A stretch of DNA of 64,000 nucleotides from Calamus simplicifolius (GCA_900491605.1 UESW01005049.1:186001-250000); one strand, 5' to 3'. Positions 31,780-44,118 are shown, numbered from the stretch's first letter. Program-made: numbers and translations. Notes: generated by a model not told the origin, from the sequence alone.

Positions 31780-33122
31780 CAGACTAAGACCCAGGATGAT
31801 TGGCGTAGGACTAACATCCTACAAACCTTTATCAAGTTAGGGGATAAGGTGTGTAAGATAATCATAGATAGTGGAAGTTGTATGAATGCTATATCTACTA
31901 GTGCTGTCAAAACTTTAGGCTTATCCACAGCTATCCATCCAAACCCCTATAAGGTTTCTTGGATAGACTCCACATCAATTCCTATCAAAAGTAGGTGTCT
32001 AGTCCAAATCCAATTACAGTCCTATCAGGAGAAAGTGTGGTGTGATGTTCTACCAATGGGAGTGAGTAGTATCATCTTAGGTCGACCCTGGTTATTTGAC
32101 CATGACGCAACCCTTTTTGGCCGATCTAATTCTTGCTCATTCATGCACCTTAGAAAGAAGTTTGCAATCAACCCTTCACCACCTAAGGACACGGTTAAGA
32201 GAGGATCGAGCCACCTAAAGGAAACAAACACTAGAGTCAATTTGATAACTGCAAAGGAAATTGAGAAAGAACTCACTAAGGGTACACCTGTTTGGATCTT
32301 AACCGCTAGAGAAATACAAGAGCCTGCCCAGAAAGAGCACCCTCAGGAAGTAGTTGAATTATTAGAGGACTTTAAGGATGTATTTCCAAATGACCTGCCT
32401 GACCACCTTCCACCACTTAGGGACATCCAACACGCCATTGATTTAGTCTTAGGAGCAACCTTACCAAACCTCCCACATTATAGGATGAATCCTATAAAAC
32501 ACCTAGAGTTGCAAAGACAACTAGGGGACCTCATTAGGAAAGGATTTGTTAGGGAAAGTTTGAGTCCTTGTGCAGTTCTAGCCCTGTTAACACCTAAAAA
32601 GGATGGCACGTGAAGGATGTGTGTCGATAGTCGTATCATAAATAAAATTACAATAAAATATAGGTTTTTCATTCCCTGCTTGAACGATATGCTAGATATG
32701 ATGGCCGGTGCAACTATATTTTTAAGATTGATTTGAAGAGCGGCTATCACCAGGTTAGGATTAGACCAGGGGATGAGTGGAAGACTGCATTTAAGACTAA
32801 GGATGGTTTATTTGAATGGGTAGTGATGCCATTTGGGTTGTCCAATGCACCTAGTACATTTATGAGGATCATGTCCCAAGTCCTACGTGCCTTCATGGGA
32901 AAATTTGTAGTAGTATACTTTGATGATATTTTGATTTACAGTAGGACTAAGGAAAGCCACTTAGACCACCTTAGGCAAGTATGTACAACCCTTAGGAAAG
33001 AGAATCTCTATGCTAATTTGAAGAAGTGTGAGTTCTTAACCCATAGAGCCACTTTCCTAGGTTTCATTGTCATCCCTGATGGAGTTTCAGCTGATCCTGA
33101 AAAGATAAAAAGCCATAGTTGA
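31780..33122 (+). pseudogene. protease and reverse transcriptase of the chromovirus
   Basis: Protease motif IIIDSGSCMNAIS is near 31860. RT starts with the LPHYRMNP and LIRKGFVRESLSPCAVLALLTPKKDGT blocks (32480-32610). There is then a stop (32611) and at least one frameshift before KSGYHQVRIRPGDEWKTAF (32733) and the catalytic YFDD at about 32918-32929. Not translatable as one protein. Confidence 0.87.
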
Positions 33123-33179
33123 GTGGCATGTTCCCAAAACTGTTCATAATATTTGTAGTTTTTATGGTCTAGCCACCTT

Positions 33180-33795
33180 CTATAGGAGATTCATACGAGG
33201 TTTTAGCTCCATTATTGCCCCAATAACTGATTGTCTTAGGAAGGGTAGTTTTAATTGGATCAAAGCAGTTAATAGAGCCTTCCTAGAGATAAAAGATAGA
33301 ATGACACAAGCACCTATTTTGAAGTTACCAGACTTTACTAAAGTATTTGAGGTAGCTTGTGATGCATCCGGAGTTGGAATAGGCAGAGTTTTAAGCCAGG
33401 AGAACCACCCTATAGCTTTTTTTAGTAAAAAATTAAATGATGCTAAGCTTAAATATTCCACCTATGATAAAGAACTCTATGCGGTAGTGCAAGCTTTAAA
33501 GTATTGGAGACACTATCTTCTACTGCAAGAATTTGTCCTATTCTCTTATCACGAGGCCCTTAGATTTCTTAGTTTTCAGAAAAAGTTGAATCCTAGGCAT
33601 GCCAAATGGGTAGAATACATCCAAGCCTACACTTTTATCCTGAAACACCATGCCGGAGCTGAGAATAAGGTAGTCGATGCTTTGAGTCATAGAACCTTAC
33701 TTTTACATTCAGTTAGCACTGAAGTTGTTGGATTTGAGAGACTTAAAGATGAGTATGCAACATGTCCATACTTTAGTAAATTTACCAGGCCTTGA
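33180..33795 (+). pseudogene. RNase H domain of the chromovirus
   Basis: APILKLPDFTKVFEVACDASGVGIGRVL (first catalytic Asp region), KKLNDAKLKYSTYDKELYAVVQALKYWRHYL (Glu), and KHHAGAENKVVDALSHR. A stop after 33795 separates it from integrase. Confidence 0.85.
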
Positions 33796-33959
33796 GTCAA
33801 GAACCATCTAGTGACTAAAGTGATTATATCCTTCTAGATGGTCATCTGTTTAAAGAGAACAAGCTCTGTATTATCAAAACTTCATTGAGAGACTTTCTAG
33901 TTTGGGAGACCCATGTGGGAGGTTTAGCTGGTCACTTTAGTAGAAATTAGACCATTTTA

Positions 33960-34841
33960 GCTGTTGAGGACCAATTTTTTTTGCCAGGACTTAAGATACA
34001 AGTTGCCCAGATAGTGGCCAGGTGTCGAACTTGTGCTGTTGGCAAGCAGCAGAAGCAAAATACTGGACTCTATACACCCTTACCTGTACCCGATTGTTTC
34101 TGGCAGGACCTTAGCATGGATTTCGTATTAGGCCTACCTAAGACCCAGCGGAAACATGATTCAATATTTGTTGTGATCGATAGGTTCTCAAAAATAGCTC
34201 ACTTCATCCCTTGTTCCCAAATCGTTGGTGCCTCTAGAGTTGCCAAACTTTTTCTAGATGGAGTGGTAAAGCTATATGGTCTGCCTAAAATCATAGTGTC
34301 TGATAGGGATGTCAAATTCACCAGCTACTTTTGGAAAACCATATGTCATTTGTTAGGTACCAAATTGAAATTCTCCACTACCTACCACCCCCAGACTGAT
34401 GGCCAGACTGAAGTCATAAATAGGAGTCTAGGCAACCTACTGAGGTATCTTATAGGAGAACATCTAGGAAACTGGGATTTATTATTACCTCGTGCTGAGT
34501 TTGCATACAATAGTTCAGTCAATAGGTCTATTGGGAAAAGCCCCTTTGAGATTGTCCATGGTTATAAACCTAGAAGACCTATCGCCCTCATTCCATTACC
34601 ATCACATGCACGAGTATTTGAGTCCGCCGAGTCATATGCACAGCATATTAAGGAGTTGCATAAAGAAATTAGTAAAAAGATTCAAATGAGTAATAAAGTA
34701 TATAAACATATGGCTAACTCACGTAAAAGAATGAAGGAATTTAATGAAGCGGACTCTGTAATGATTAAACTTAGACTTGAAAGGTTCCCATCGGGAACTA
34801 TAAAGAAATACACGCCCGGAGAGCTGGACCTTTCAAAGTAA
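33960..34841 (+). pseudogene. integrase of the chromovirus
   Basis: Holds the CRTC half of the zinc finger (34022-34036) and the catalytic core with FVVIDRFSKIAHF (first Asp), VSDRDVKFTSYFW (second Asp) and HPQTDGQTEVINRSLG (Glu), so the DDE triad is visible. The C-terminal GKSPFEIVHGYKP block follows. The frame is lost at about 34841 before the chromodomain. Confidence 0.88.
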
Positions 34842-35034
34842 TAAAGAAAGTGGGACCTAATGCATATGTTTTAGAGTTACCACAAAATTATGGCATTAGT
34901 TCCACATTTAATATTTCAGATATGAAAGAATACAAAGAATCGACATTAATTCCTAGTGAGCCTTTTGGGCCTTATCCTGCTTTGAGAGTAAAACCCTACC
35001 TGAGTGTCCACTAGCAATTCCACCAGACCGGAGA

Positions 35035-35166
35035 GACAGAGTTGAACGTATTTTGGATGACCAGGCGATTACCACCATAAATAAAGGCTATCAACGTTAC
35101 CTGGTTTATTGGCAAGGCCGACCTGAATCTGAAGACTCCTGGATCACCCGAGAGGATCTTCAATAA
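35035..35166 (+). pseudogene. chromodomain at the C-terminus of the integrase
   Basis: VERILDD, GYQRYLVYWQGRP and EDSWITREDLQ follow the canonical chromodomain pattern (VExILD, YLVKWxG, ExTWEP-like), placing the element among chromoviruses. Such domains bias insertion towards heterochromatin. It ends with a stop at 35164-35166, about 85 bp before the LTR. Confidence 0.85.
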
Positions 35167-35249
35167 ATTGCACCAGACTTACAAGAGAAATATCATGGAC
35201 AGATTGATCCTTACTCAACAGGGTCGAGTTCCTCCCATCCGGAGAGAAT

Positions 35250-36510
35250 TGGTGCGGACACCAGGCTCAAGAAGAGGCTTCAACAACTTCAGTTGGATTT
35301 TTTATGGATGGAAGATTAAATTAAGTTTTAGTCATGTATTTATTTTCCATTTGAGCAATTTTATTTCAATTGACTGTATTGTTTGATTGAGTCATGTTTA
35401 AGTTCTTTATTGCAATTGAGTCAATAGGAGTCCAACCCAAAAACTTGATCTAGTTCAGCACAAGAAGAATGGGTGCATAATCATGAAGTCACCAATATTG
35501 AAGCCATATCATCACGCCACATCAACAAGGAATGTCGCCCAATGAATAGAAAGATTTTGAATCAAGTCAAAGTCTTTACAACCACCTCCTCTTATCATAG
35601 GACGCCCCACATTCTCCTCTTCGCACGTCTCCTCTTGGAAACCACCTCCACAAATCAAGGGACATCCATATTGGAAACTATCTCCACAAATCATGGGATG
35701 CCCACATTGACGTCCATATTGGAAACTGCCTCCATAAATCATGGGACGCTCATATTGACGTCCATATTGGAAATTGCCTCTACAAATCATGGGACACCCA
35801 TATTGACGCCCACGTTGGAAACCACATCCACAAATCATGGGACACCCTACATTCTTCTTTTCACTGGCCAAGATCTTCTTCCTCCAATGATAATATGGTG
35901 TAAGTGCTTGGCAGTCCATAAAAAGGGCTCCTGGCTTTTTGTAAGGGAAAGATGATTAATGAAGTTTTCTTGAGAAAATCCCCTGCTTGTTAGATGGGTC
36001 CCCTGTGAGAGGGTAGGCGTGAGGCCTGGTGTCTATTTATATCATCCACGTTTTATCCTCCTTTCCTCACTTTGCTTCAAGCCCATTTTCAACCGATCAA
36101 GGATCCCCGGCTTCTATGGTTCCAAAGTTGCAAGTTGTTCCCACCATGAATCGAGGTACGGAAGCTTACAATATAGTGGAATCCCTTGTCATCCTTAAGT
36201 TCCTTTCCTGAGTGCATTGATTTTACTTATGTTTATTAATTGTTGGGAGAACCCTCTTTAAAATCCTTTTAGATCTGTAATTATTAGATTTACTTAGCCC
36301 TAATCTGAGTGGTTTCTTAACCACAACGATCTACTTCTTTATTACTTTGTTTAAATTCTAAATTCAAACTTTGTTTAGTCTTCTAAGTCCCCTCCATAAA
36401 ATTTCTAGTTCTTAAACAATGAGCGAATGCATGTGTTATTTCACTTAATCATTCATTTAATCTTTATTAATTCTATTAAAAATACATCACACGTCGGTTG
36501 TCCCACATCA
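35250..36510 (+). repeat. 3' LTR of the chromovirus (1261 bp)
   Basis: Same as 28762-29888 but with about three extra 48-bp units (TTGGAAAC at 35671, 35719, 35767, 35815). It is preceded by purine-rich GGAGAGAA. The TG...CA ends are intact. Confidence 0.9.
35640..35870. repeat. 48-bp tandem repeat in the chromovirus LTR
   Basis: Four to five units of the type CCACAAATCATGGGACGCCC with an exact 48-bp spacing. Only two to three are in the other LTR. Confidence 0.88.
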
Positions 36511-36515
36511 ACATG

Positions 36516-39071
36516 AGCGAGTTACATGAAAAATTTGAAGGCGCGCCCGGAGTTGTCCGAGCAGGAGAAGAGGGATTTGGTAATCCTTCGCAGTGGTCAG
36601 GTGCTATCAGCCAGCACCCTATTATCAGAGGATGCTCTTTTTGCCGCCGGGCTTAGTTCCATTGACCCTCAAGGTGAGTCTTTTTTCCCCTTTGCTCTGA
36701 TGGTCGATTTGCTCAGGCAACTCTATTACCATTCGACTGAATGTCTGCTGTGTTTTCAGCTGAGAGGTCGGCATTCGTGGGCCAAATAAAGATGGAGCTG
36801 GGCAAGCGCCACAGGGGCTCCAGCTCTGGGGACAAGCATAGGTCCAAAAAGAGATCTTGTGCTTCTGGGTCTCGCTTGAAGGAGTCAAAGAAAGATAGCA
36901 TTGGCCGCCATTCCTCCACCCCAAAGAGGAGGGAAGTGGGAGCGTCGGCCGCGGTCGATGAGCCCTTCCCACCGGAGGGGGGCATGGTAGTGGAGAAGGA
37001 GAGAGCCGTTGGGGGGAGCTCGGAGGGAGCTATTAAAGTTTTCCCCCTTCAATTAGTGGTCATATCTGATGATGCCGAGGAGATGTCACCAGTTTGTCCG
37101 GCAATCCTCTCGCCCGAGGCTAATCAGCCTCATTCGCTAGAGGTTGGCAGCCCCATAACGCTGCGTGCTGACGGGGAAGAGGCCCCTGCTTTGGTTGAGG
37201 GGTCCGAAGAGGCAGTTGCGACTGCCGAAGTTCGCATGGAGCCGCCTGATGAAGGGTTGGTGGAGGCCGAGGGACCTCCTGCCAGAGGGCTTTCTCCCAT
37301 GGCATCAGGGGGTGCCATGGAGGAAACCAAGGTTTGGGTGGAGTCCGTTGGGGATGAAGCAATGCTTGGAGAGGAGGAGGAGGAAGAAGAAGAATCACTG
37401 AGTGGGGGGATGCTCGGACCAAGGTTCCTTCAGCCGGGACCGAGGCATCTGAGGCCCTGCAGGCTAGAACTCTAGTGGAGGAGGCCAAACGGATGGCGGT
37501 TCCTCAGGTCGAAGTTTCTCAGGCCGATTCTTCGGACGTGAGTTCTCTTATTCATAGCCCAGAGATGGAAGACATGTTTCTGCTTTAATGCGATCTGTAT
37601 TGCGTACAGGAGAGGGTTCCTCGACGGATGAGCCCACCGTAGAGGATATCATTGAGGCGGCTTTCGGACAGTTTGGGACGCCAAAGGATGTCTACCTTCT
37701 CCCCGAGATCAGCAGCCCCGCTCTTATGAAGATCGCCACAAACTATGCCTCTCGAGTGAGTCATTGTACCCGGGTAGTAATTCATAATCGGCTAGCTCGG
37801 TCGTACTTTCTTACTTGTGCTTTTTATGCAGAATGCCTTAATTACGAGGGCACTGAGTTGGCACTTAAATTTGGCTATAGGGGCCTATGCTCAGGCCAGG
37901 AGGGAGGCCGCCGATCTTCGAGCGAGGGTGGATTTGACCAATAGACTCTCCAGGGCCTTGTCATCTGTCCAGGGGGATTTTGAGAAGGTGAGAAAGTCCT
38001 ATCAAGCCACCACCGAGAGAGCCTCCTAGCTCGAGATTCAAGTTAAGGAGCTCCAGGGCTTTCGCGAGCAATCGGACAAGGCCTGTTTGGAGTTATCACA
38101 AATCAAGTCTAAGCATGCCGATGAAGTTAATACTATGCGGCTGCATTTTGAAGAGAGATGGGGCGAGCTAAAGAATAGCTACACCGAAGAAAAAGATCGC
38201 TGGAGCAAAAGGCTCGACGAAGAGGAGCGCAGGCACCGGCAACAGCAAGATCAGCTCGCCAGCCTAAATAGGAAGCTCACCGATAGGGAAGATCGGCTGA
38301 AATGGCAGCATGATCAAATTGCCAAACTCACTGCTAATCTTGACCAATCTCGGCAGAAGATTGAGGATAAACAGTCTTGGATTAATGACCTCAAGGAGGG
38401 TCTTCAGCAGAATAAAGCGGCCAAATTGAAGGCCCTTGAAAAGGTTCATGAGCTGAACAATAAAATGACTCGGCGAGAGGAAGAGGTATTGCGTCTTCTT
38501 ATTTGCTTATTTCTAGTATCTTTTCTTTCGGCTATGATCTCACATGATCTGGTGTTTGCAGATAGGCAGAATCAGACTCGAGGTTCAGGACCAATTCAAG
38601 GCTTTGAGAGTGGAGTTGGCCTCGAGCCGCCAGATGAATTCCAAACTTGGGAGTCAGTTGGCCTAAGCTAACAAACAAATCTCTTCGGCCGTAGACGAGT
38701 ATAAAAGTTCTGCTCAATTTTCTAAGGAGCACAAGGTAGCTTGTGCCAATGCATTTCAGTTTGGCAAAGAGGAGTCTCGATCAAAGATCTCCCAAGTATA
38801 CCCCGAGTTAGATCTATCTTTTTTAGAGATCGAGCTTTACGATACTCGTACCCCAGGGGCCGAAGAAGCTGAGTATGAGGATATCTCAGACATTTACCTT
38901 GAGACTATCCTAGGCACCGATGAAGCCATGGCTCCAGAAGGGTGTCCTCAGCCTGCTGCCGAGGATCCTGAGGTTCCTCCTCCAACTATATTCGAAGCGG
39001 GTGAACCCAGTCAAATTCCTCTGGATGTTACCGAGGGGGCCCTCAGAACTGATTCGAACCCTGATTCTTAA
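36516..39071 (+). pseudogene. extra ORF of the second Tat element, C-terminal part with introns
   Basis: Continues 28290-28756 after the nested chromovirus. The segment MKNLKARPELSEQEKRDLVILRSG is followed by GTGAGT and, 85 bp on, TGTGTTTTCAG, a clean intron (about 36674-36760). A Lys/Arg/Ser-rich, then acidic region follows (36760-37530). Further intron-like gaps (GTGAGTC...ATGCAG near 37757-37831; a gap ending TTTGCAG near 38562) frame a long coiled coil with about 130 residues of KERWGELKNS-like heptads (38087-38490). The frame ends in TAA at 39069-39071 with AATGAATG-rich sequence after. In-frame stops near 37586, 38028 and 38670 show decay. It is antisense to its parent element's expected pol. 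Confidence 0.7.
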
Positions 39072-41119
39072 GGGTTGTTCATGTATCTTTTGCCTTTTTG
39101 ACTTGTAATTTGATCAAAACTCAATGAATGAATCTTTTGTCTCCTTCTGCTTGTCTTATTACTTTGGTCATCGTTTTTCGAAAGATCTTTTTGTCAGAAG
39201 TTCTTCCCAATGGCAAATGAATCGTAAACGAATCATGCTTTAAGGTCGGATTGCTCTTAAGAGTTCTGAATTGAATATTCTGCTTAATCGAAGCCATATT
39301 AATTAGTTCTGCTGATGTATGAAACTGTTCGATTTTGCCGTGGAATATTATTCTGGCTTTGCCCGAAGTAAGACAAACAGTTCAAAATGCGTAAGTTAAC
39401 TCAGTTTGTCAAGGCATAGGATAGCTCAGCTCAAAATGGCCAAAACCTATGGAAATACCTCGGTTGGGGCCGAGGTTAGGCAGATAGTTCAGTCTATCCA
39501 AAACAAGAAGTTGTTTCACTTTCTGCCGAGGTAGATGAGACGACTTGTGGTTTGCTGAAGGACATCTCATTTTTCCTTAGGGCATTTATCCTGTTGGCCT
39601 TTTCCAACGTAAGTCACTTTAGCGTATGTGTTAAGTATTCGATCGTCATTGGACGGCGTCATTTTCGAAGGGAATCTCCCAGGTCTATTCATATCTCAAG
39701 GACCCGCAGACGGTTTTCTGCATTTAAGGCTCTTGATTCGAGATCAGAAGGAGATCTTTCATCTTTTGTCACGGCCTGGGAGGCATGCTCGGTGTGCTTT
39801 GGAATCGCCCTTTTTTCTTGGCTTACCACGTGGCAGCGTGATCATGGCGTTTCAAATTTTGGGGCTCTCTTCTTTAATGGTTGTTCCCGGTTTGTTTGCC
39901 TATAAAAAGGGGAGAGCGGACTATGCTTGAGCATCTCCCGAAACCTTCTCTTTTTGTGAGTTATAGAGGTTTTCATGGCGCCTGTTTCATTGAGGTCAAG
40001 AGTGGAGAGATCGAGCTTCCCTTTTGAAAGCTGGTTCATCCTAGATAGCTGGGGTGATGGAGGAGCTGCTGAAGAGCAAGTAGTCCTCAAGGACAGAGTC
40101 CCGGGGGTCATACGGAGAGTGCACGGAACGCACACAGAGGTCATATGGGGAGTGCACGTATGCGCTCTATGTATTACCTTTGTCAATTGCTATGGGGACC
40201 ACAGGAAATGCAAAGCATATGCAGCCCCCATGGTTAACATGAACTTCACCTCCTTCCTCAATTTGGATCCCTCAGTTCATCTGCCTGAGGGGTCTTTTCC
40301 CAAGTGAGGAGGGAGGCAAGTAGTGTTGGTCTGCTGGTCTACTGTCTATGTTCTTGAGCGGAGGCCAGCAGCCCAACACACTACTTGGGGAGGAGGCATC
40401 CTTAGCATCGGCATCCATAGGTCTTTAGCCCAGTTTGGATCCCTAAGTTCATCCATCCAGGGGATCCGTGGATGGCCGGCTTTATTCTTTAACATTAACT
40501 AGTGATTCAACAGAGCTGTCTGGTTTCTCTGATTTCTTGGGTCGGATGCAGAAACAGTGTTATCGACTAAAGCTGCTTGTCCGAGCTCTTATTTTATCAT
40601 CTTTATTTCCAGTGCCATGATGTACTTGTAATGCCTCTCAGGAGGTTATAATTTTTATTAATAAAGAGATTTTTTACTCTTTCTTCTTCAAGTACTTATT
40701 TCCTTTCCAATGTGGTTGTGTTGCTCAGCAATGAAGGCCGTTTTATTCATGTCGCGCTTTTCGAATCGTAGCATAGTTTACAAATTTCTGGCAGCGCTTT
40801 GTTTCTTTGTCTTTGTCAGGCAGTTTGGTGATACTTATTCCTCTGCAGAGGAGGTATTTGTCTCTGTTTAGGTCAGAGGAGGCCTGAGCGGCCTTGCTAA
40901 TTTGCAATGTACACATAATCCTACTCAAGGGACGGAGTAGGTTTTTCTTTGAAGAGAAATAACTCGCATAATCTTACTGGTGTGCAGAGAAAAGTTTTTT
41001 ACCTTCACCGAAGTATGATAGGCCATTTCAGTCATGCTAGAGCGTCTGAGAAATCACCCGGCTTTGCTGCCGTCATAAAGGAGTCATCCGTTCACATCAG
41101 AATTTGATATATTGTTTGA
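39072..41119. other. non-coding region of Tat-derived sequence
   Basis: No protein gene is supported. There are GCCGAGG/CTCGG motifs like those in the nearby arrays (39350-39530), a TATA-like TATAAAAAGG at 39901-39910 followed by a leader-like stretch, and a T/A-rich 3'-UTR-like segment near 40640-40690. It probably belongs to the older Tat element's untranslated part. Confidence 0.45.
39901..39910 (+). promoter_or_regulatory. TATA-like box in Tat-derived sequence
   Basis: TATAAAAAGG on the plus strand is followed by GC-richer leader sequence and an ATG at 39975 that opens a 110-codon frame of unknown nature. Weak evidence. Confidence 0.3.
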
Positions 41120-42320
41120 AGATATCATTCGGTTTGACTGAGGCTTCATATATTATTCAAAGATATCACTCGGTTTGGCCGAGGCTTCAGATATTATTCA
41201 GAGATATCACTCGGTTCGACTGAGGCTTCAGATATTATTCAGAGACATATCACTCAGTTCGATCGAGGCTTCAAATACTATTTAGAGATATCACTCGGTT
41301 TAGCTGAGGCTTCAGATATTATTCAGAGACATATCACTCGGTTCGGCCAAGGCTTCAGACATTATTCAGAGACATATCACTCGGTTCGGTCGAGGCTTCA
41401 AAGATTATATTTTACTTGGCGCTGCCAAGGTACAGAGATATCACTTGGCTCAGCCGAGGCTTCAAATATTATATTTTACTTGGCACTACCAAGGTACGAA
41501 GATATCACTCAGCTCGGCCTAGGCTTCAAAGATTATATTTTACTTAGCACTGCCAAGGTACGAAGAGATATCACTCAGCTCGGCCGAGGCTTCAAAGATT
41601 ATATTTTACTTGGTGCTGCCAAGGTACGGAGATATCACTTGGCTCAGCTGAGGCTTCAAAGATTATATTTCACTTGGCGCTGTTAAGGTACAGAGATATC
41701 ACTCGGCTCGGCCGAGGCTTCAAAGATTATATTTTACTTGGCGCTGCCAAGGTACGGAGATCGCTCGGCCCTACTAAGGATTTAAAAAGATTATATTTTA
41801 CTTGGCGCTGCCAAGGTACGAAGGTCTCTCAGCCCAACCGAGGTTTGTCAAATATATTTTACTTGGCACGGCCAAGGTATGGAGATCGCTCGGCCCTACC
41901 GAGGATTTAAAAAGATTATATTTTACTTAGCACTACCAAGGTACAAAGGTCTCTTCGTCCAGCCGAGGTTTGTCAAATATATTTTACTTGGCACGGCCAA
42001 GGTACGGAGATCGCTCAGCCCTATCGAGGATTTAAAAAGATTATATTTTACTTGGTGTTGTCAAGGTACGAAGGTCTCTCGGTCCAGTCGAGGTTTATCA
42101 AATATATTTACTTGGCATGGCCAAGGTACGGAGATCGCTCGACCTTGCCGAGGATTTAAAAGATTATATTTTACTTGACACTGCCAAGGTACGGAGATAT
42201 CACTCGGCTCGGCTAAGGCTTCAAAGATTATATTTTACTTGGCGCTGCTAAGGTACGGAGATCGCTCGGCCCTGCCAAGAATTTAAAAAGATTATATTTT
42301 ACTTGGTGCTGCCAAGATAC
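41120..42320. repeat. tandem array of 41-43-bp then ~64-bp units
   Basis: GATATCACTCGG-type units recur every 41-43 bp from 41121 to about 41390. They then give way to units of 64 bp (TACTTGG-like at 41413, 41477, 41541, 41607, 41671, 41735), with related spacing to 42320. Shared phrases are GCTGCCAAGGTACGGAGAT and CTCGGCCGAGGCTTCAAAG. Plus-strand short frames in it are artefacts of the period. The unit resembles the 26-bp repeat of the LTR at 27602-27750. Confidence 0.87.
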
Positions 42321-43166
42321 AAAATGGGGGATGGACATTTTGGGACCGTTTCCTTCAGCCTCCGATCAATGAAGATTTTTGCTAGTTGCTATCGACCACT
42401 TCACCAAATGGGTGGAGGCCGAAGCTCTAGCAAAATAACCGAAGCTAGAGTGAGAGCCTTCTTTTGGAAGTCCATAATCTGCCGTTTTGGACTTCCCAGC
42501 ACTCTCATCACAGATAACGGCCGACAGTTTGATAACGCCCCCTTCAGGAAATTTTGTAACGAATTAGGAATCACTCAGAGATTCACCTCTATCGGACACC
42601 CACAGACCAACGGAGCGGCTGAAGCAATTAATCGTACAATTCTACAAGGTCTTCGGACACGGCTTGACGACTTTAAAGGAAGGTGGGTGGAGGAGCTTCC
42701 CCAGGTCCTGTGGGCCTATCATACGACCCCGAGAAATCCCACCGGCGAAACCCCATTCAGTCTAGTTTTCGGATCCGAGGCCATCATTCCTGTAGAAATC
42801 GGGGTTCCCAGTCCTCGAGTAGAAGCCTACAATGAAGAAGACAACTCGGCCCAACTGAGGGCCAATTTAGATCTCATCGAGGAGGCACACAACCAAGCAC
42901 AGATCAAGATGGCCGCTTATCGACAAAGGGCGGCAAAGTTTTACAACGCTCGGGTTAGACCCTGGACGTTCCGTCCCGGAGATCTGGTCCTCCAGAGGGC
43001 TGAGATTTCAAGGCCAACGGAGGTAGGGAAGTTATCACCTAACTGGGAGGGGCCCTACCAGGTTGCAGAGGCCCTTCTCCGAGGAGCTTACCGACTCGAG
43101 GAACTCAACGGAAGGCCGCTCCCACAAACTTGGAATTCTGATAACCTTCGCTGGTACTACCAGTGA
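42321..43166 (+). pseudogene. integrase of a third Tat-type element
   Basis: Integrase core of the Tat type, starting abruptly after the tandem array. MDILGPFP and VAIDHFTKWVEAEAL (first catalytic Asp) lie in one frame. A frameshift at about 42370-42430 separates them from the main frame with ITEARVRAFFWKSIICRFGLP, ITDNGRQF (second Asp) and HPQTNGAAEAINRT (Glu). The C-terminal part is complete: SPNWEGPYQVAEALLRGAYRLEELNGRPLPQTWNSDNLRWYY with a stop at 43164-43166. Everything upstream (gag, protease, RT, RNase H, zinc finger) is missing. It closely resembles the integrase at 11578-12258. Confidence 0.87.
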
Positions 43167-43284
43167 CATGCTCAACTGAATGGTTGTAGGTTCGGATACT
43201 CCACACTTCCAAATTATTTAAATAAAAAATGCACTTCTCACACATCATTTCGCATTACCTCTTTGCCCCACGATCACGCCACCA

Positions 43285-43625
43285 AAGCCCGACTCCCGCA
43301 TCGGCACCAAAGCCCAACTCCCGCATCGGCACAAAGCCCGGCTCTCACGTCGGCACAAAGCCCGACTCCCGTGTCGGCACAAAGCTCGACTCCCACATCG
43401 GCAACAAAGCCCGACTCCCGCATCGGCGTAAAGCCCGACTCCCGTGTCGGCCCAAAGCCCGACTCCCGCGTCGGCGCCAAAGCCCGACTCCCACATCGGC
43501 ACAAAGCCCGACTCCCGCATCGGCACCAAAGCTCGACTCCCGCGTTGGCACCAAAGCCCGACTCTCACACCGGCACCAAAGCCCGACTTTTGTGCCGGTA
43601 CCAAAGCCCAACTCCCGCGTTGACA
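43285..43625. repeat. 24-bp tandem repeat downstream of integrase
   Basis: AAAGCCCGACTCCCGCATCGGC-like units with 24-25-bp spacing (43286, 43311, 43335, 43359 and on), about 14 copies. It sits in the 3' untranslated region where the element at 8005-18985 has its 141-bp array. The motif resembles the 28-bp repeat in this element's LTR. Confidence 0.88.
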
Positions 43626-43639
43626 CTCTTTGGGGTCAG

Positions 43640-44110
43640 GAGGGTCCCTGACACGAAATCGGATCACTCCCATGGTATTACCCCAAATGCTTATCGATGG
43701 GACGGAGCATGAAACATGCTGGCGAGGCCACATCACGGGTCTCTCAACAAAACATCGCCAAAAGATCGGGATCACAAGGACGTTTGGCTCGTCAGCAGCT
43801 TGACATCGATGGTCAAGAATCAACGCATACTGATCCCAGAGCGTCCCTACTTAGACTATAAGAGGTCCCTGCCCTGGACGGGCTGATGTGATTCCTTGCA
43901 AATCCTAAGAACGCGAATAGATTACGATGAGCTAGTGGCTTGGCGAGCTAGACGTCGACAGCATAAAAGAAGAGTAGGGGGTTGACGGTTCCAACACAAG
44001 AGTCAAAATGTGTTCTCTTTTCATAGATCAGTTAAATGTTTACAAAATGCCGACCATAGTCGGACTTGGATACATTGCAAAAAAAAAAAAAGAGACATCC
44101 AAAATCACAA
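43640..44110. other. non-coding stretch between the array and the antisense ORF
   Basis: No gene seen. Probably part of the element's 3' untranslated region. A short A-rich tract lies near 44080. Confidence 0.45.
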
Positions 44111-44118
44111 TCGAGGCT

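Larger units (their letters stand above)
28762..36510 (+). mobile_element. complete Ty3/gypsy chromovirus nested in the extra ORF
   Basis: 7749 bp, flanked by the 5-bp duplication ACATG (28757-28761, 36511-36515). LTRs are 28762-29888 and 35250-36510, starting TGGTG and ending CACATCA. Inside are a tRNA-iMet primer site, gag with a zinc knuckle, protease, RT, RNase H, integrase and a chromodomain. Stops and frameshifts make it defective. It lies within the antisense ORF of an older Tat element, so it is younger than that element. Confidence 0.92.

Noticed and set aside
39552..39930. Overlapping plus-strand frames of 100-117 codons
   Set aside because: No recognisable domain; upstream of a TATA-like box in Tat-derived non-coding sequence.
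43245..43823. Long frames across the 24-bp array on both strands
   Set aside because: The 24-bp period preserves frame; the peptides are simple repeats.
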